DNA of 64,000 nucleotides from Chryseobacterium cucumeris (GTDB lineage: Bacteria; Bacteroidota; Bacteroidia; Flavobacteriales; Weeksellaceae): the NCBI RefSeq assembly GCF_001593385.1, contig NZ_LUVZ01000001.1, forward strand, positions 558,001 through 622,000, in the 5' to 3' direction. The notes under the pieces are model-generated. The model was not told the origin of the DNA and did no database searches. It worked only from the letters and a program-made list of their open reading frames with translations. Positions 8,801 through 16,056 of this stretch are shown here, piece after piece. Each line of letters opens with the position of its first letter. The first letter of the stretch is position 1. The translations under genes were made by a program, and so were the position numbers.

Positions 8801-9193
8801 AATATTCAGTTTGAATATTTAACAGGTCAAACGAAAGACAGAGGGGAAAAGGTCACTCATTTTCAAAACAATGAAGACATTCGTGTATTTTTGATTAGCT
8901 TAAAAGCTGGAGGCGTGGGCCTCAATCTTACGAAGGCAGATTATATTTACCTTGTAGATCCCTGGTGGAATCCTGCAGCTGAAAACCAGGCTATTGACCG
9001 CAGTTACCGTATAGGACAGACTAAAAATGTAATTGCTGTACGGATGATCTGCTCCAATACTGTAGAAGAAAAAATTCTTACGCTGCAGAAAAAGAAAAAA
9101 CAGCTGGCTCAGAATCTGCTTGCCACTGACGGAAAAAAACTTCAGGGATTGTCTAAGCAGGATTTGATGGATTTACTGGGATCTGAATCGTAA
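5852..9193 (+). CDS. SNF2-family DEAD/DEAH-box helicase
   Basis: A 1113-residue protein from the ATG at 5852. The N-terminal half holds a SWIM-like zinc site (CSCTCDHEKKQLCTH, about residues 70-85), followed by a long helicase-associated region. The C-terminal half is a SNF2 ATPase: ADDMGLGKTIQ (motif I), a DEGH-type box read as LDESQ (motif II), TGTPVEN (motif III), LISLKAGGVGLNLT (motif V) and DRSYRIGQ (motif VI). Such proteins move along double-stranded DNA or displace bound proteins using ATP. The box II DESQ in place of DEAH or DEGH is a common variant in this subfamily. It is monocistronic and divergent from the SDR gene. Confidence 0.9.
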   Translation: MAEYILDNINISTLSVYDLLKHTSDSAFIGIRDFREIYPVAIENNTGIFTKQSSLQDFPVVSISKINSSLLCSCTCDHEKKQLCTHQAEIIHCIIEDKNYRLFFDETLRKKIFLPKARGYGLENEPDLDQYFELEYKDGQIQILPKIKEILPVDDVMLTGDLLPQLPSKLDELAVLESGKKQIMVIGKHRYYNHMTFSLMEAEITQSGKIKNPVTPVDAMQLIWKAEKPADIKFYTAITSFQNNYNEDYNPSELEALKLIVKNPLELEVYYHDREIAETVSAKSLSHIELNTLDAEVQLSVFKKDPFFEITGELLFNDIALPFKNIVLRNEYFVYNQNVFSFVDDPDMLRIIQFFKAHNEILLVHSSKYEAFMQDILSSLEERIHINYNYIRPATKVQLEDKNYQTEKVIYLRQQENYIGITPVMKYGDVEVPVYSRKQIFDTDQNGNPFKIERNESAEARFTSLVMQQHPDFEDQMDGYQYFYLHRDKFLDNNWFLEAFETWRNEGIIILGFNELKNNKLNPHRAKINIQITSGLDWFNAKLKVGFGPKEASLKQLHRAIRNKSKFVQLDDGSMGILPEEWMEKITAYFRAGEIDEELLKIPKINFSEVTSLFEKEILSKEIQEELTSYSTKFSKVKDIPETTVPAELNAELRDYQHDGLNWLNFLDSFNFGGCLADDMGLGKTIQIIAFILSQREKRGHTTNLIVVPTSLLFNWQEEISRFAPSIKVLLHYGADRPKTTAHMPDYEVVLTTYGMLLSDIQFLKKLNFNYVFLDESQVIKNPNSERYKAARLLQSRNRIVLTGTPVENSTFDLYSQLSFACPGLLGSKQYFKDIYAIPIDKFEYSKRAIELQQKIKPFILRRTKKQVAKELPEKTETVIYCEMNTEQRKIYDAYEKELREFIAANDDDDLNKNSMHVLTGLTRLRQICNSPVLMKEGYSGENAVKIEILMEQILGKSKDHKILVFSQFVGMLDLIKTELERHNIQFEYLTGQTKDRGEKVTHFQNNEDIRVFLISLKAGGVGLNLTKADYIYLVDPWWNPAAENQAIDRSYRIGQTKNVIAVRMICSNTVEEKILTLQKKKKQLAQNLLATDGKKLQGLSKQDLMDLLGSES

Positions 9194-9224
9194 TATAAAA
9201 GCTTAAAAACAGCAAATAAAAAAC

Positions 9225-9245
9225 CGACAGGTAAAAGACCTGTCG
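9225..9245. terminator. Bidirectional terminator
   Basis: A perfect 8-bp stem, CGACAGGT (9225-9232) with ACCTGTCG (9238-9245), has A-runs to the left and right. It separates the convergent helicase and GEVED-protein genes. Confidence 0.8.
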
Positions 9246-9291
9246 ATTAAAAAACAAAAATTGATATGGATATGATTTAGATATGATGTGT

Positions 9292-10602
9292 CTATTTCTT
9301 AATAATCTTTTCTGTAGCTGTTTTCTGATTTTTTGTATGAATTTTGATCAAGTAAGTTCCTGGAACAAACCGGTCCATTGAAATCGTCATCGAATTACCT
9401 TCCAGCATCTTTTGTCCGGACATATTGTAAATCTCGTATTTCTCCAATCCTTCCTTCATCTTGATTGTCACTGAACCTGATGTAGGGTTCGGATATATGT
9501 TCACCTGGGCCGGTAACTCTTTGGAAACTTCTGATGTTGAAAGACTTTCAGGCTGAATATTTAAAGTATAATCCTCTGCCTGACCGATAAACCAATCTGA
9601 AGGACAGGGAAGATTCTTTAAAGCGCCCATCCAGGAATTGGATTCATAGGCTTTTACCAGTCTGAAACGGGTTTCTCCCAACTGCGCTCCTGCCGGAATG
9701 GTGATATTACCTGTTATCACCCCGGACTCATGACCGGAAACCGGATTGGAATTATCCAGATAGCCCAGATTAAATTGTTCATCAGCATCAAACTGATTAT
9801 TATGGTTAAAATCAATATAAGCATAGGCAGATACGGTAGTCTGGCCATGGGTACCACCTGTCACACTTATAGGATAAGTATTTCCACGGTTCACATTGAA
9901 CACTGTTGCTGTAAAGTTTTCAAGAACATCAGAATTGCCGTCAAGTGCACTGTTTCTAACAGCTCCGGCAAATTCTACCGTACTGATCTCACTCACGGTC
10001 AAGCTTGTAATATTTTCAGTACCGCAATAAGGAGCCGGGAAACTGGCCGTATTTCCTATGATATTAACCGTATAATCTTCCGTCTGCCCTGCTCTTAAGC
10101 TACTGTCACAAGCTGAACTGATAGAGTTCGGAGCAGCAGGATTTGAATAGGCCTGAACATTGGTATTTTTAAGAACTCTCATTCTTGTACTTCCGATGGC
10201 AGCATTGACCGGGATTACTATGGTATTATTGACTGTAAAAGCATTGGCCGGATTAGCGGCATCAAGTCTTCCGATATAAAAGCTCTCTCCTGCATCATCA
10301 AAATTTCCGTTCTGATTAAAGTCTATAAAAACAACTACATCACTTGGAAATGTACTGGATGGCCCTTTCACAGATATCGGATAGGAATTTCCCAGCTGCA
10401 GGTCTGTAGATATTGCTGTAAAGTTCTCATAAATTTGTGCATTGGAGGATTGAATGGATGAGGAATTATTAATCGTTCCGAAAGTTACATTACTGATCAT
10501 GTTGCTGTCAGCTCCGTACTGAAAGGTTGGCATACAATATTGCAGCTGCGCATTCATCAGCGATGCAAGTACGATACCAGAAAGAGTAGTTATTTTTTTC
10601 AT
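9292..10602 (-). CDS. Secreted GEVED-domain protein with T9SS sorting domain
   Basis: A 436-residue exported protein. It starts with a signal peptide (MKKITTLSGIVLASLMNAQ). Two GEVED-type repeats follow: each holds an FIDFNQNGNFD-like or YIDFNHNNQFD-like Asp/Asn-rich strand and ends at GQTEDYT or GQAEDYT (about residues 25-190 and 195-350). The C-terminal 75 residues are a type A T9SS sorting domain with YPNPTSG and YNMSGQKML. It should be released or anchored at the cell surface. Its binding partner is unknown. The start at 10602 is chosen because the in-frame codon 9 bases earlier is TTG and the signal peptide begins MKK. Confidence 0.9.
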   Translation of the reverse strand: MKKITTLSGIVLASLMNAQLQYCMPTFQYGADSNMISNVTFGTINNSSSIQSSNAQIYENFTAISTDLQLGNSYPISVKGPSSTFPSDVVVFIDFNQNGNFDDAGESFYIGRLDAANPANAFTVNNTIVIPVNAAIGSTRMRVLKNTNVQAYSNPAAPNSISSACDSSLRAGQTEDYTVNIIGNTASFPAPYCGTENITSLTVSEISTVEFAGAVRNSALDGNSDVLENFTATVFNVNRGNTYPISVTGGTHGQTTVSAYAYIDFNHNNQFDADEQFNLGYLDNSNPVSGHESGVITGNITIPAGAQLGETRFRLVKAYESNSWMGALKNLPCPSDWFIGQAEDYTLNIQPESLSTSEVSKELPAQVNIYPNPTSGSVTIKMKEGLEKYEIYNMSGQKMLEGNSMTISMDRFVPGTYLIKIHTKNQKTATEKIIKK

Positions 10603-10621
10603 TTTGTTCAATTTCTTGGGA

Positions 10622-10629
10622 CAAATTTA
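10622..10629 (-). promoter_or_regulatory. Promoter -7 element of the GEVED gene
   Basis: The minus strand reads TAAATTTG, a full TAnnTTTG match, giving a leader of about 15 bases. Confidence 0.55.
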
Positions 10630-10760
10630 TATTTATTTAGAATGAATAAAAATAACAATGTAATGATATTTGTCAGCTTAATAAAAATAGAGTCTTTAAA
10701 TTTCGTCTGCACTCATTAAATACTCTGTTTTACCAATAGATAATCAATCTGTTACCAACG

Positions 10761-10803
10761 AAAAAGATCCTTCTCAAATTTAACTTTAAGAAAGATCTTT
10801 TTT
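10761..10803 (-). terminator. Terminator of the thiolase gene
   Basis: AAAAAGATCCTTCT (10761-10774) faces AGAAAGATCTTTTT (10789-10802), complementary except one pair. On the minus strand it follows the thiolase stop by about 37 bases. Confidence 0.65.
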
Positions 10804-10839
10804 AATATAATAATTGAAATCTAAGGTAATTTATCCCTT

Positions 10840-12014
10840 TTAGTCTATATTTTCGATAAGAACTGCGGAAGCGCCTCCTCCTCCATTACAGATGGCGGCA
10901 ATTCCATACTTCCCTTTTTCCTGGCGTAAAACATTCACTAAAGTGGTCATAATCCTTGCTCCTGAAGCACCAATCGGATGTCCCAATGCAACTGCTCCTC
11001 CGTATACATTTACCTTGCTGATATCATAATCCAGAATTTTTTGATTGGATAGAATTACTGAAGAATACGCTTCATTAATTTCAAAAAAGTCGATATCTGA
11101 CAGATTGAGACCTGTTTGTTTCAACAATTTCTGAATAGCGATGGAAGGTGAAGTGGTAAACCATTCCGGTGCCTGAGCGGCATCTGCATAGGCTATTATT
11201 TTTGCCAGTGGTTTTAAATTATGTTGCTCTATTGCTTCAGAAGACGCTAGTAAAAGGGCTGCAGCACCATCATTCAGATTGCTGGAATTGGCTGCTGTAA
11301 GTGTCCCGTCGGCTTCAAATGCAGGTTTCAAAAGGGAAATTTTCTCTGGGATCAGTTTATCAATATCTTCGTCTTTACTAACGATTGTAGTTCCTTTTTT
11401 ACTTTCAATCGATATTGGATCAATTCGTTGCCAATCTTGTCGTTTTTTGCAGCTTCCTGAGCTCTCTGGTATGAGAGAAGGGCATAATCATCAAGTTCCT
11501 GTCTGGTAAGTCCATATTTTTTCACGCCTAATTCCGCTGCACTTCCCATGTGGAAATCATTGTAGACATCCCATAGCCCGTCTTTAATCAATCCATCAGT
11601 AAGATTCGTATCTCCCAGTTTTGCCCCCTGACGGATTTTGACATAATGCGGAACGTTGCTCATGCTTTCCATTCCTCCAGTCATAACAATATGCTCCATT
11701 CCAAGCTGGATCTGCTGAGCCCCAATCATTGCCGCTTTCATTCCGGATGCACAGACTTTGTTGATTGTCGTAGCATCTTTATCAACGGGAATTTTAGCAA
11801 AAATCGCAGCCTGTCTGGCTGGCGACTGTCCGAGTCCTGCGCTTAGCACATTTCCCATATATACACTGTCTATATGCTCTGGTGAGAGATTGATACCTTC
11901 ATAAGCGTTCTGAATGGCAATAGCTCCCAACTGTGGTGCTGTAAATCCAGAGAGGCTTCCCATAAAACCACCCACCGGGGTTCGTTTTGCGGCGACTATA
12001 AATACTTCTTTCAT
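10840..12014 (-). pseudogene. Acetyl-CoA C-acetyltransferase (thiolase), single frameshift
   Basis: Two adjacent frames together spell one thiolase of about 391 residues. The N-terminal part has the nucleophile Cys in INKVCASGMKA (about 88) and continues to about residue 198 (GNELI). The C-terminal part has NSSNLNDGAAAL, EINEAYS, GGAVALGHPIGASGAR with the active His, and AICNGGGGASAV with the active Cys. In the coding strand GAATTGATCCAATATCG should read Pro-Ile-Ser after Leu-Ile if one more C were present, so a base is missing at the CC read as GG at 11417-11418. All catalytic residues survive. Either a genuine frameshift or a homopolymer sequencing error. The intact enzyme condenses or cleaves acetoacetyl-CoA. 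Two TetR-type palindromes lie upstream. Confidence 0.88.
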
Positions 12015-12030
12015 AGAATTTATTTTTTAC

Positions 12031-12050
12031 AATATACCGATCGGTATATT
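12031..12050. promoter_or_regulatory. TetR-type operator, proximal copy
   Basis: AATATACCGATCGGTATATT is a perfect 20-bp palindrome 17 bases upstream of the thiolase start, downstream of its predicted -7 element, where a bound repressor would block transcription. Confidence 0.7.
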
Positions 12051-12093
12051 TTTGATTAAAAAAAATCCTTTTTATATTGACAAAGGAATATAA

Positions 12094-12101
12094 CAAAGAT
12101 A
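12094..12101 (-). promoter_or_regulatory. Promoter -7 element of the thiolase gene
   Basis: The minus strand reads TATCTTTG, a full TAnnTTTG match. It lies between the two palindromes, so both flank the RNA polymerase site. Confidence 0.5.
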
Positions 12102-12106
12102 ATTAA

Positions 12107-12126
12107 AATATACCAATCGGTATATT
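12107..12126. promoter_or_regulatory. TetR-type operator, distal copy
   Basis: AATATACCAATCGGTATATT differs from the proximal copy by one central base. It overlaps the upstream part of the predicted promoter. No TetR gene lies in the window, so the regulator is encoded elsewhere. Confidence 0.65.
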
Positions 12127-12166
12127 CATAGACAAAAAAATCTTACTTTTTGTAAGACTTTATTAT

Positions 12167-12667
12167 TTATGCTCTGCTTAGTTGGTCTAATCTTTTCAAC
12201 AGCGTAGGCATTCTGTAATCGCCATGCATCTGTTGTACTTTTAATTGAACTTCATCTACATTTATTCCTTTCGCTGTTACAAAAAGTGGGGTTTTACTTT
12301 CTCCACGAACTGCATTTCTTCGTTGGGAATCAGGAGTTCTAAATTCATTCTTTGCAATCCCAACAATAGGATATTTTCCTTCCAGTTCTTCATAAAGATG
12401 GCCGCCTAAGCCAATTTTCCCATTATTATCCAAAGTGACATATCCATCAACAATGATAATGTCTTCTGGTCTTAATGTTATTTTTTTTAGCAGACTCAAA
12501 ATACAGGGCAACTCTCTTTTGTAAAAAGCCCCGCTTTCATATTCTGAACTTACGGGAATCTGTTCTATAAAGACTTCCACTTCTTTTTCAGAGGTCCAGT
12601 CTTCAAATGCAATACACACGGTATTCGCATAATCCTCATAATAATAGGTATCAAATGCGTAAATCAT
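12167..12667 (-). CDS. nfi: Endonuclease V family protein, short form
   Basis: A 166-residue protein with the family's landmarks in order: an Asp near the N terminus (AFDTYYYED), FYKRELPCILSLL, IIIVDGYVTLDNNGKIGLGGHL and IVGIAKNEF, which align with the FRE, DG...GLASH and GVAKS blocks of Nfi. Endonuclease V cuts next to deoxyinosine in DNA, and some homologues cut inosine in RNA. At 166 residues it is shorter than the usual 210-230 and seems to lack N-terminal sequence before the first strand, so activity is uncertain. It is the last gene of a three-gene leftward run (GNAT, VOC, this gene), 2 bases after the VOC stop. Confidence 0.75.
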   Translation of the reverse strand: MIYAFDTYYYEDYANTVCIAFEDWTSEKEVEVFIEQIPVSSEYESGAFYKRELPCILSLLKKITLRPEDIIIVDGYVTLDNNGKIGLGGHLYEELEGKYPIVGIAKNEFRTPDSQRRNAVRGESKTPLFVTAKGINVDEVQLKVQQMHGDYRMPTLLKRLDQLSRA

Positions 12668-12669
12668 AT

Positions 12670-13038
12670 TTATTTCTTAAAAAACTCACCGAAGTGCCAC
12701 AATATTCCTGAAGGATCATGTACAAAGCACTCTTTCCCCCAATCCATTGTTCTTACAGGAGTAAGCCTCACATTTTCATATTTTTCTGTAAGCTCCAGAG
12801 ACAAAAGTTCTTTCCAGAATTCATCAGTATTGGCAACTTCCATAAAGATCATGGTATTATCCACCCAGTCTTTTGCATAATAATCCTGGAGATAAAATCC
12901 GATTTCTTCTCTTGTAAATAAAGACAATTTAGATTCCAGAACTACTTCTTGAAATCCCATATCTCTGTAAAAATTTCTGCTGATCTCAAAGTTTTGCGCT
13001 CCGATAAAAGGTCTGATGGATTTCAGTTTTGGTGTCAT
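12670..13038 (-). CDS. VOC superfamily protein (glyoxalase/bleomycin-resistance-like)
   Basis: A 122-residue protein made of the paired beta-alpha-beta-beta-beta modules of the vicinal oxygen chelate fold: IRPFIGAQNFEISRNFYRDMGF at the start and FVHDPSGILWHFGEF at the end. It resembles the bleomycin-resistance and glyoxalase-like group, in which a dimer binds a small molecule or metal. The metal-ligand set is not obvious, so a binding role is as likely as catalysis. Its ATG overlaps the stop of the upstream GNAT gene by 4 bases (ATGA), which points to translational coupling. Confidence 0.8.
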   Translation of the reverse strand: MTPKLKSIRPFIGAQNFEISRNFYRDMGFQEVVLESKLSLFTREEIGFYLQDYYAKDWVDNTMIFMEVANTDEFWKELLSLELTEKYENVRLTPVRTMDWGKECFVHDPSGILWHFGEFFKK

Positions 13039-13484
13039 AATTTTTTATTTTTCCAGTTTTCAGAACTCATTTGAAACTTGATTTCTCCTTTTCCATGGGG
13101 TCCAGCTTCCTTCCATCCAGATTTTCTGTAAAAGATTTCAGCCCTTGTTCCAGGTGAAGTACCCAGCCATACGGAATCTTTATTTTGTTCAAAATACCAG
13201 TCCAGCATAATATCATGGAGTTTCCTGCCTATTCCAAGGTTTTCAAAATCCGGATGCACAAAGAGCGCCCAGATATTGTTTTCTTTCAGATCTGCAATGG
13301 AAAAACCAACGATCTGATCTTCCATCTCACAAACCCAACCTTTTCCTCTTTGGAATAGAAATTCCTCACAATCTTTATCGGTAACCAATCCAGGATCTGA
13401 CAGCGTGTTTTCTTTCACGGAGTTTCTCACAATCTGTATTTGTGGGATATCTTCTGGCTTTGCTTCCCGGATTATTGTTTTCAT
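13035..13484 (-). CDS. GNAT family N-acetyltransferase
   Basis: A 149-residue acetyltransferase with IREAKPEDIPQIQIVRNSV at the N terminus, the acetyl-CoA loop FENLGIGRKLHD (Q/R-x-x-G-x-G type, about 85-95) and the late FYRKSGWKEAG. The acceptor is unknown. It is the first gene of the run that continues through the VOC protein and the endonuclease V homologue, overlapping the former by 4 bases. A long palindrome lies just upstream, between it and the M28 peptidase gene. Confidence 0.85.
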   Translation of the reverse strand: MKTIIREAKPEDIPQIQIVRNSVKENTLSDPGLVTDKDCEEFLFQRGKGWVCEMEDQIVGFSIADLKENNIWALFVHPDFENLGIGRKLHDIMLDWYFEQNKDSVWLGTSPGTRAEIFYRKSGWKEAGPHGKGEIKFQMSSENWKNKKL

Positions 13485-13510
13485 GGTAATGTTTTTGCTG
13501 GCAGTTTACA

Positions 13511-13558
13511 GGAATGATATTTTTTTAACCTTATCAAGGTTTAAAAAAATATCATTCC
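13511..13558. repeat. Long palindrome, REP-like, probable terminator
   Basis: A left arm of 22 bases (13511-13532) and a right arm of 23 bases (13536-13558) pair with a single bulge around ATC. The core AACCTT-ATC-AAGGTTT resembles the palindrome at 61124-61160. It follows the M28 peptidase stop on the minus strand and could end that transcript. Confidence 0.65.
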
Positions 13559-13573
13559 AATTAAAATTAATAA

Positions 13574-14614
13574 TTATTTTCTGTCAACCACAATTCTTTC
13601 TTCTCTGTTGGCAATATCCCATGCAGTGGTAAAAATAAGCTGGGTTCTTTTCTCCAGCAACTGATAATCAATTTTTTCAGGATCATCACCTGGTTTGTGA
13701 TAATCTTCATGAATACCATCAAAGAAAAATGCTACAGGAATATTATGCTTGGCAAAATTATAGTGGTCCGAACGGTAATACAATTGTTCAGGGTCATTCA
13801 AGTCATCGTATTTGTAATTCAGTTCCAGGTTGTTGGTTCTTTTGTTCGCCGCTTCGTTGATTACTTTAAGTTGGGAGCTCAACATTTCAGAACCAATCAC
13901 ATAGACATATTGTTTTCCTCTGTTGGCAGGATCATCACGTCCGATCATATCAATATTAAGATCAACCACGGTATTGGCTAACGGGAAAACAGGATTTTCG
14001 GAATAATATTCTGAACCGAAAAGTCCATGTTCCTCTCCTGTAACATGAAGAAACAGAATAGATCTTTTAGGCCCTTTTCCTGCTTTTTTAGCCTGTTGGA
14101 ATGCTTTTGCAATTTCCATTACAGCTACAGTTCCACTTCCGTCATCGTCTGCTCCATTGTACACAACTCCATTTTTGGTTCCTACGTGATCATAATGAGC
14201 AGAAACCACCACAATCTCGTCCGGTTTTTCACTTCCTTCAATAAAAGCTAAAATATTTTCAGAATCCGGAAGGTTACCTCCTCCTCTTTTCTTCATGAAT
14301 TCAGACGGTACTTTCTGATAGTAAGAGCCTAGTGCTTTAGGAGCTGAAATACCCAGATTCTTATAGTAATTAATCATATACTCACCCGCTTTTTTCTGTC
14401 CTTTGCTTCCGGTATCCCGCCCTTCCATATCGTCTGCTGCAATGACGTAAAGGTTTTTCTTTAAATCCTCTGCATTAATCTCTTTATAGGCATTGTTAAA
14501 CGCTTTGTTATGTTTTGTTGAAACAGGATGTGAAGCATTCCCGTCAGATATTTTTGCCGTTCCACAACTGGTTACTACAGCCATTGCCAACAGCGGAATA
14601 AGTATTTTTCTCAT
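13574..14614 (-). CDS. M28 family metallopeptidase, lipoprotein
   Basis: A 346-residue zinc aminopeptidase of the Bacteroidota M28 group. The N terminus MRKILIPLLAMAVVTSC is an SPII lipoprotein signal with Cys at residue 17. Metal ligands and catalytic residues are readable: H and D in SAHYDHVG, D in GADDDGSG, the EE pair in TGEEHGLFGS, D in NIDMIGRD and a late H in EDYHKPGDD. It would release N-terminal residues of peptides in the periplasm or at the surface. The start at 14614 is preferred over a longer frame because it begins the signal peptide. It is monocistronic. Confidence 0.9.
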   Translation of the reverse strand: MRKILIPLLAMAVVTSCGTAKISDGNASHPVSTKHNKAFNNAYKEINAEDLKKNLYVIAADDMEGRDTGSKGQKKAGEYMINYYKNLGISAPKALGSYYQKVPSEFMKKRGGGNLPDSENILAFIEGSEKPDEIVVVSAHYDHVGTKNGVVYNGADDDGSGTVAVMEIAKAFQQAKKAGKGPKRSILFLHVTGEEHGLFGSEYYSENPVFPLANTVVDLNIDMIGRDDPANRGKQYVYVIGSEMLSSQLKVINEAANKRTNNLELNYKYDDLNDPEQLYYRSDHYNFAKHNIPVAFFFDGIHEDYHKPGDDPEKIDYQLLEKRTQLIFTTAWDIANREERIVVDRK

Positions 14615-14749
14615 AAAAGATAAATTTCTTAAAAATAACAATTTTTATTGAATCCCAGTATTAATAATCAATAGGACAAAATAATATGCAGTTCATTACA
14701 AATCTACCAACATACAAGCTTAAGTGTAATTTTGATATTAAAATTTTAT

Positions 14750-14757
14750 TATATTTG
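14750..14757 (+). promoter_or_regulatory. Promoter -7 element of the aminotransferase gene
   Basis: TATATTTG is a full TAnnTTTG match 18 bases before the GTG start codon; TTTG occurs 15 bases further upstream (14731-14734), a little closer than usual. Confidence 0.5.
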
Positions 14758-14774
14758 ATAAAAATACAAAATAA

Positions 14775-15914
14775 GTGAAAGAAATTTACGGATTTACTCA
14801 TTATTCCTTTTTTACGGAAATGTCGGAGCTGGCAGCCAGGCACGGAAGCTTTGATCTTTCTCTGGGGCTTCCCGATTTTGATATTGATGAACGCCTGAAA
14901 GTATTTTTAAAGGAAGCTGCTGAACACAACACGCATCACTATGAACCTCTTGCAGGCAATCCTGTACTGATGGAGAGCATTATCAGATTCAATGCAAAAC
15001 GAACTCATCAAATAACGATTACCAAAAAGGAAATCACGATTGTACCCTGTGCAACCTTTGCTTTATATACTGCACTTAAATCAATTCTGAATCAAGGTAA
15101 TGAAGTTATCATTATTCAACCTTCATACTACACTTATGGGCCAGCTGTTGTTATGAATGGAGGAATTCCTGTTTATTATGATCTTGATGGTGATTTTACC
15201 ATAGATTGGAATCTGTTTAAAGACTGTATTACTGAAAAGACAAGAGCAGTCATTGTCAACTCTCCCCAGAATCCAACGGGAAAAGTATGGAAAAAAGAAG
15301 ACTGGGACATGCTTTATGAACTGATTAAAAACCGTGATATTTATTTAATTTCCGAAGAAATATATGATACTTACTGTTATGATGAGACAGAACATTACAG
15401 TTCTTTTGTTCATCCTGAACTTAGGGAAAAGACTTTCTGTATTTTTTCTTTTGGCAAAATGTTTCATACTTCCGGCTGGAAAGTGAGCTATATGCTTGCT
15501 TCAGAAGTTTTAATAACAAGATTTCAATGTCATCAACAGTATATTTCTTACAGTGCTAATGCTCCTGCACAATATGCTATCGCAAAATATCTCGACGTAT
15601 TTAATCCGGATCTCAATAAAAAACTCATGCAGAAAAAAAGAGATATTTTTAATGAAATGATTAAAGAAACACCGCTTCAGATCGAACAACAAGCGGAAGG
15701 AAGTGTTTTTCAGGTTGTTAATTTCAGGACTATTTCTAAAAACATGACAGATGTAGAGTTTTCAAAATGGCTTACCATTGATAAGAGGGTTTCCTGCCTT
15801 CCACTTTCTGCTTTTTACAATTCCAGAGATAATTCTGATTATATCAGGTTTAGTTTTGCTAAAAAAGATGAATTGATTATTCAGGCTTTGGAGCATTTGA
15901 AAAGAAGTCTTTGA
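14775..15914 (+). CDS. PLP-dependent aminotransferase (class I/II)
   Basis: A 379-residue fold-type I aminotransferase. It has LSLGLPDFDID (substrate loop), VNSPQNPTGKVW, ISEEIYDTYCYDE, and FSFGKMFHTSGWKVSYM, where the Lys of SFGK is the PLP Schiff-base residue. A late RFSFAKK supplies the carboxylate-binding Arg. The family resembles methionine or aromatic aminotransferases; the amino acid is unproven. The start is the GTG at 14775: an in-frame TAA stands directly before it, and the next Met (14820) would delete part of the conserved N-terminal helix. A promoter sits just upstream. Confidence 0.88.
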   Translation: MKEIYGFTHYSFFTEMSELAARHGSFDLSLGLPDFDIDERLKVFLKEAAEHNTHHYEPLAGNPVLMESIIRFNAKRTHQITITKKEITIVPCATFALYTALKSILNQGNEVIIIQPSYYTYGPAVVMNGGIPVYYDLDGDFTIDWNLFKDCITEKTRAVIVNSPQNPTGKVWKKEDWDMLYELIKNRDIYLISEEIYDTYCYDETEHYSSFVHPELREKTFCIFSFGKMFHTSGWKVSYMLASEVLITRFQCHQQYISYSANAPAQYAIAKYLDVFNPDLNKKLMQKKRDIFNEMIKETPLQIEQQAEGSVFQVVNFRTISKNMTDVEFSKWLTIDKRVSCLPLSAFYNSRDNSDYIRFSFAKKDELIIQALEHLKRSL

Positions 15915-16009
15915 TTTTTCTGGATTTGCTTTTCCCAAAGATCACACAAATTTTCACAGATGATGGCTGATATTTTTTGCCTGGATTTTTTATGACGTGG
16001 ATAGACATG

Positions 16010-16035
16010 AAAAAGCACCGCCATAGCGATGCTTT
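16010..16035 (-). terminator. Terminator of the membrane pyrophosphatase gene
   Basis: AAAAGCACCGC (16010-16020) faces GCGATGCTTTT (16025-16035) with one mismatch around CATA, directly after the stop on the minus strand. Confidence 0.65.
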
Positions 16036-16056
16036 TGTACTATTTTCACATTGATT

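Noticed and set aside
10520..10545. TTGGCATACAATATTGC as a sigma-54 promoter
   Set aside because: The distance between GG and GC is one base too long, and it lies inside the GEVED gene, antisense to it.
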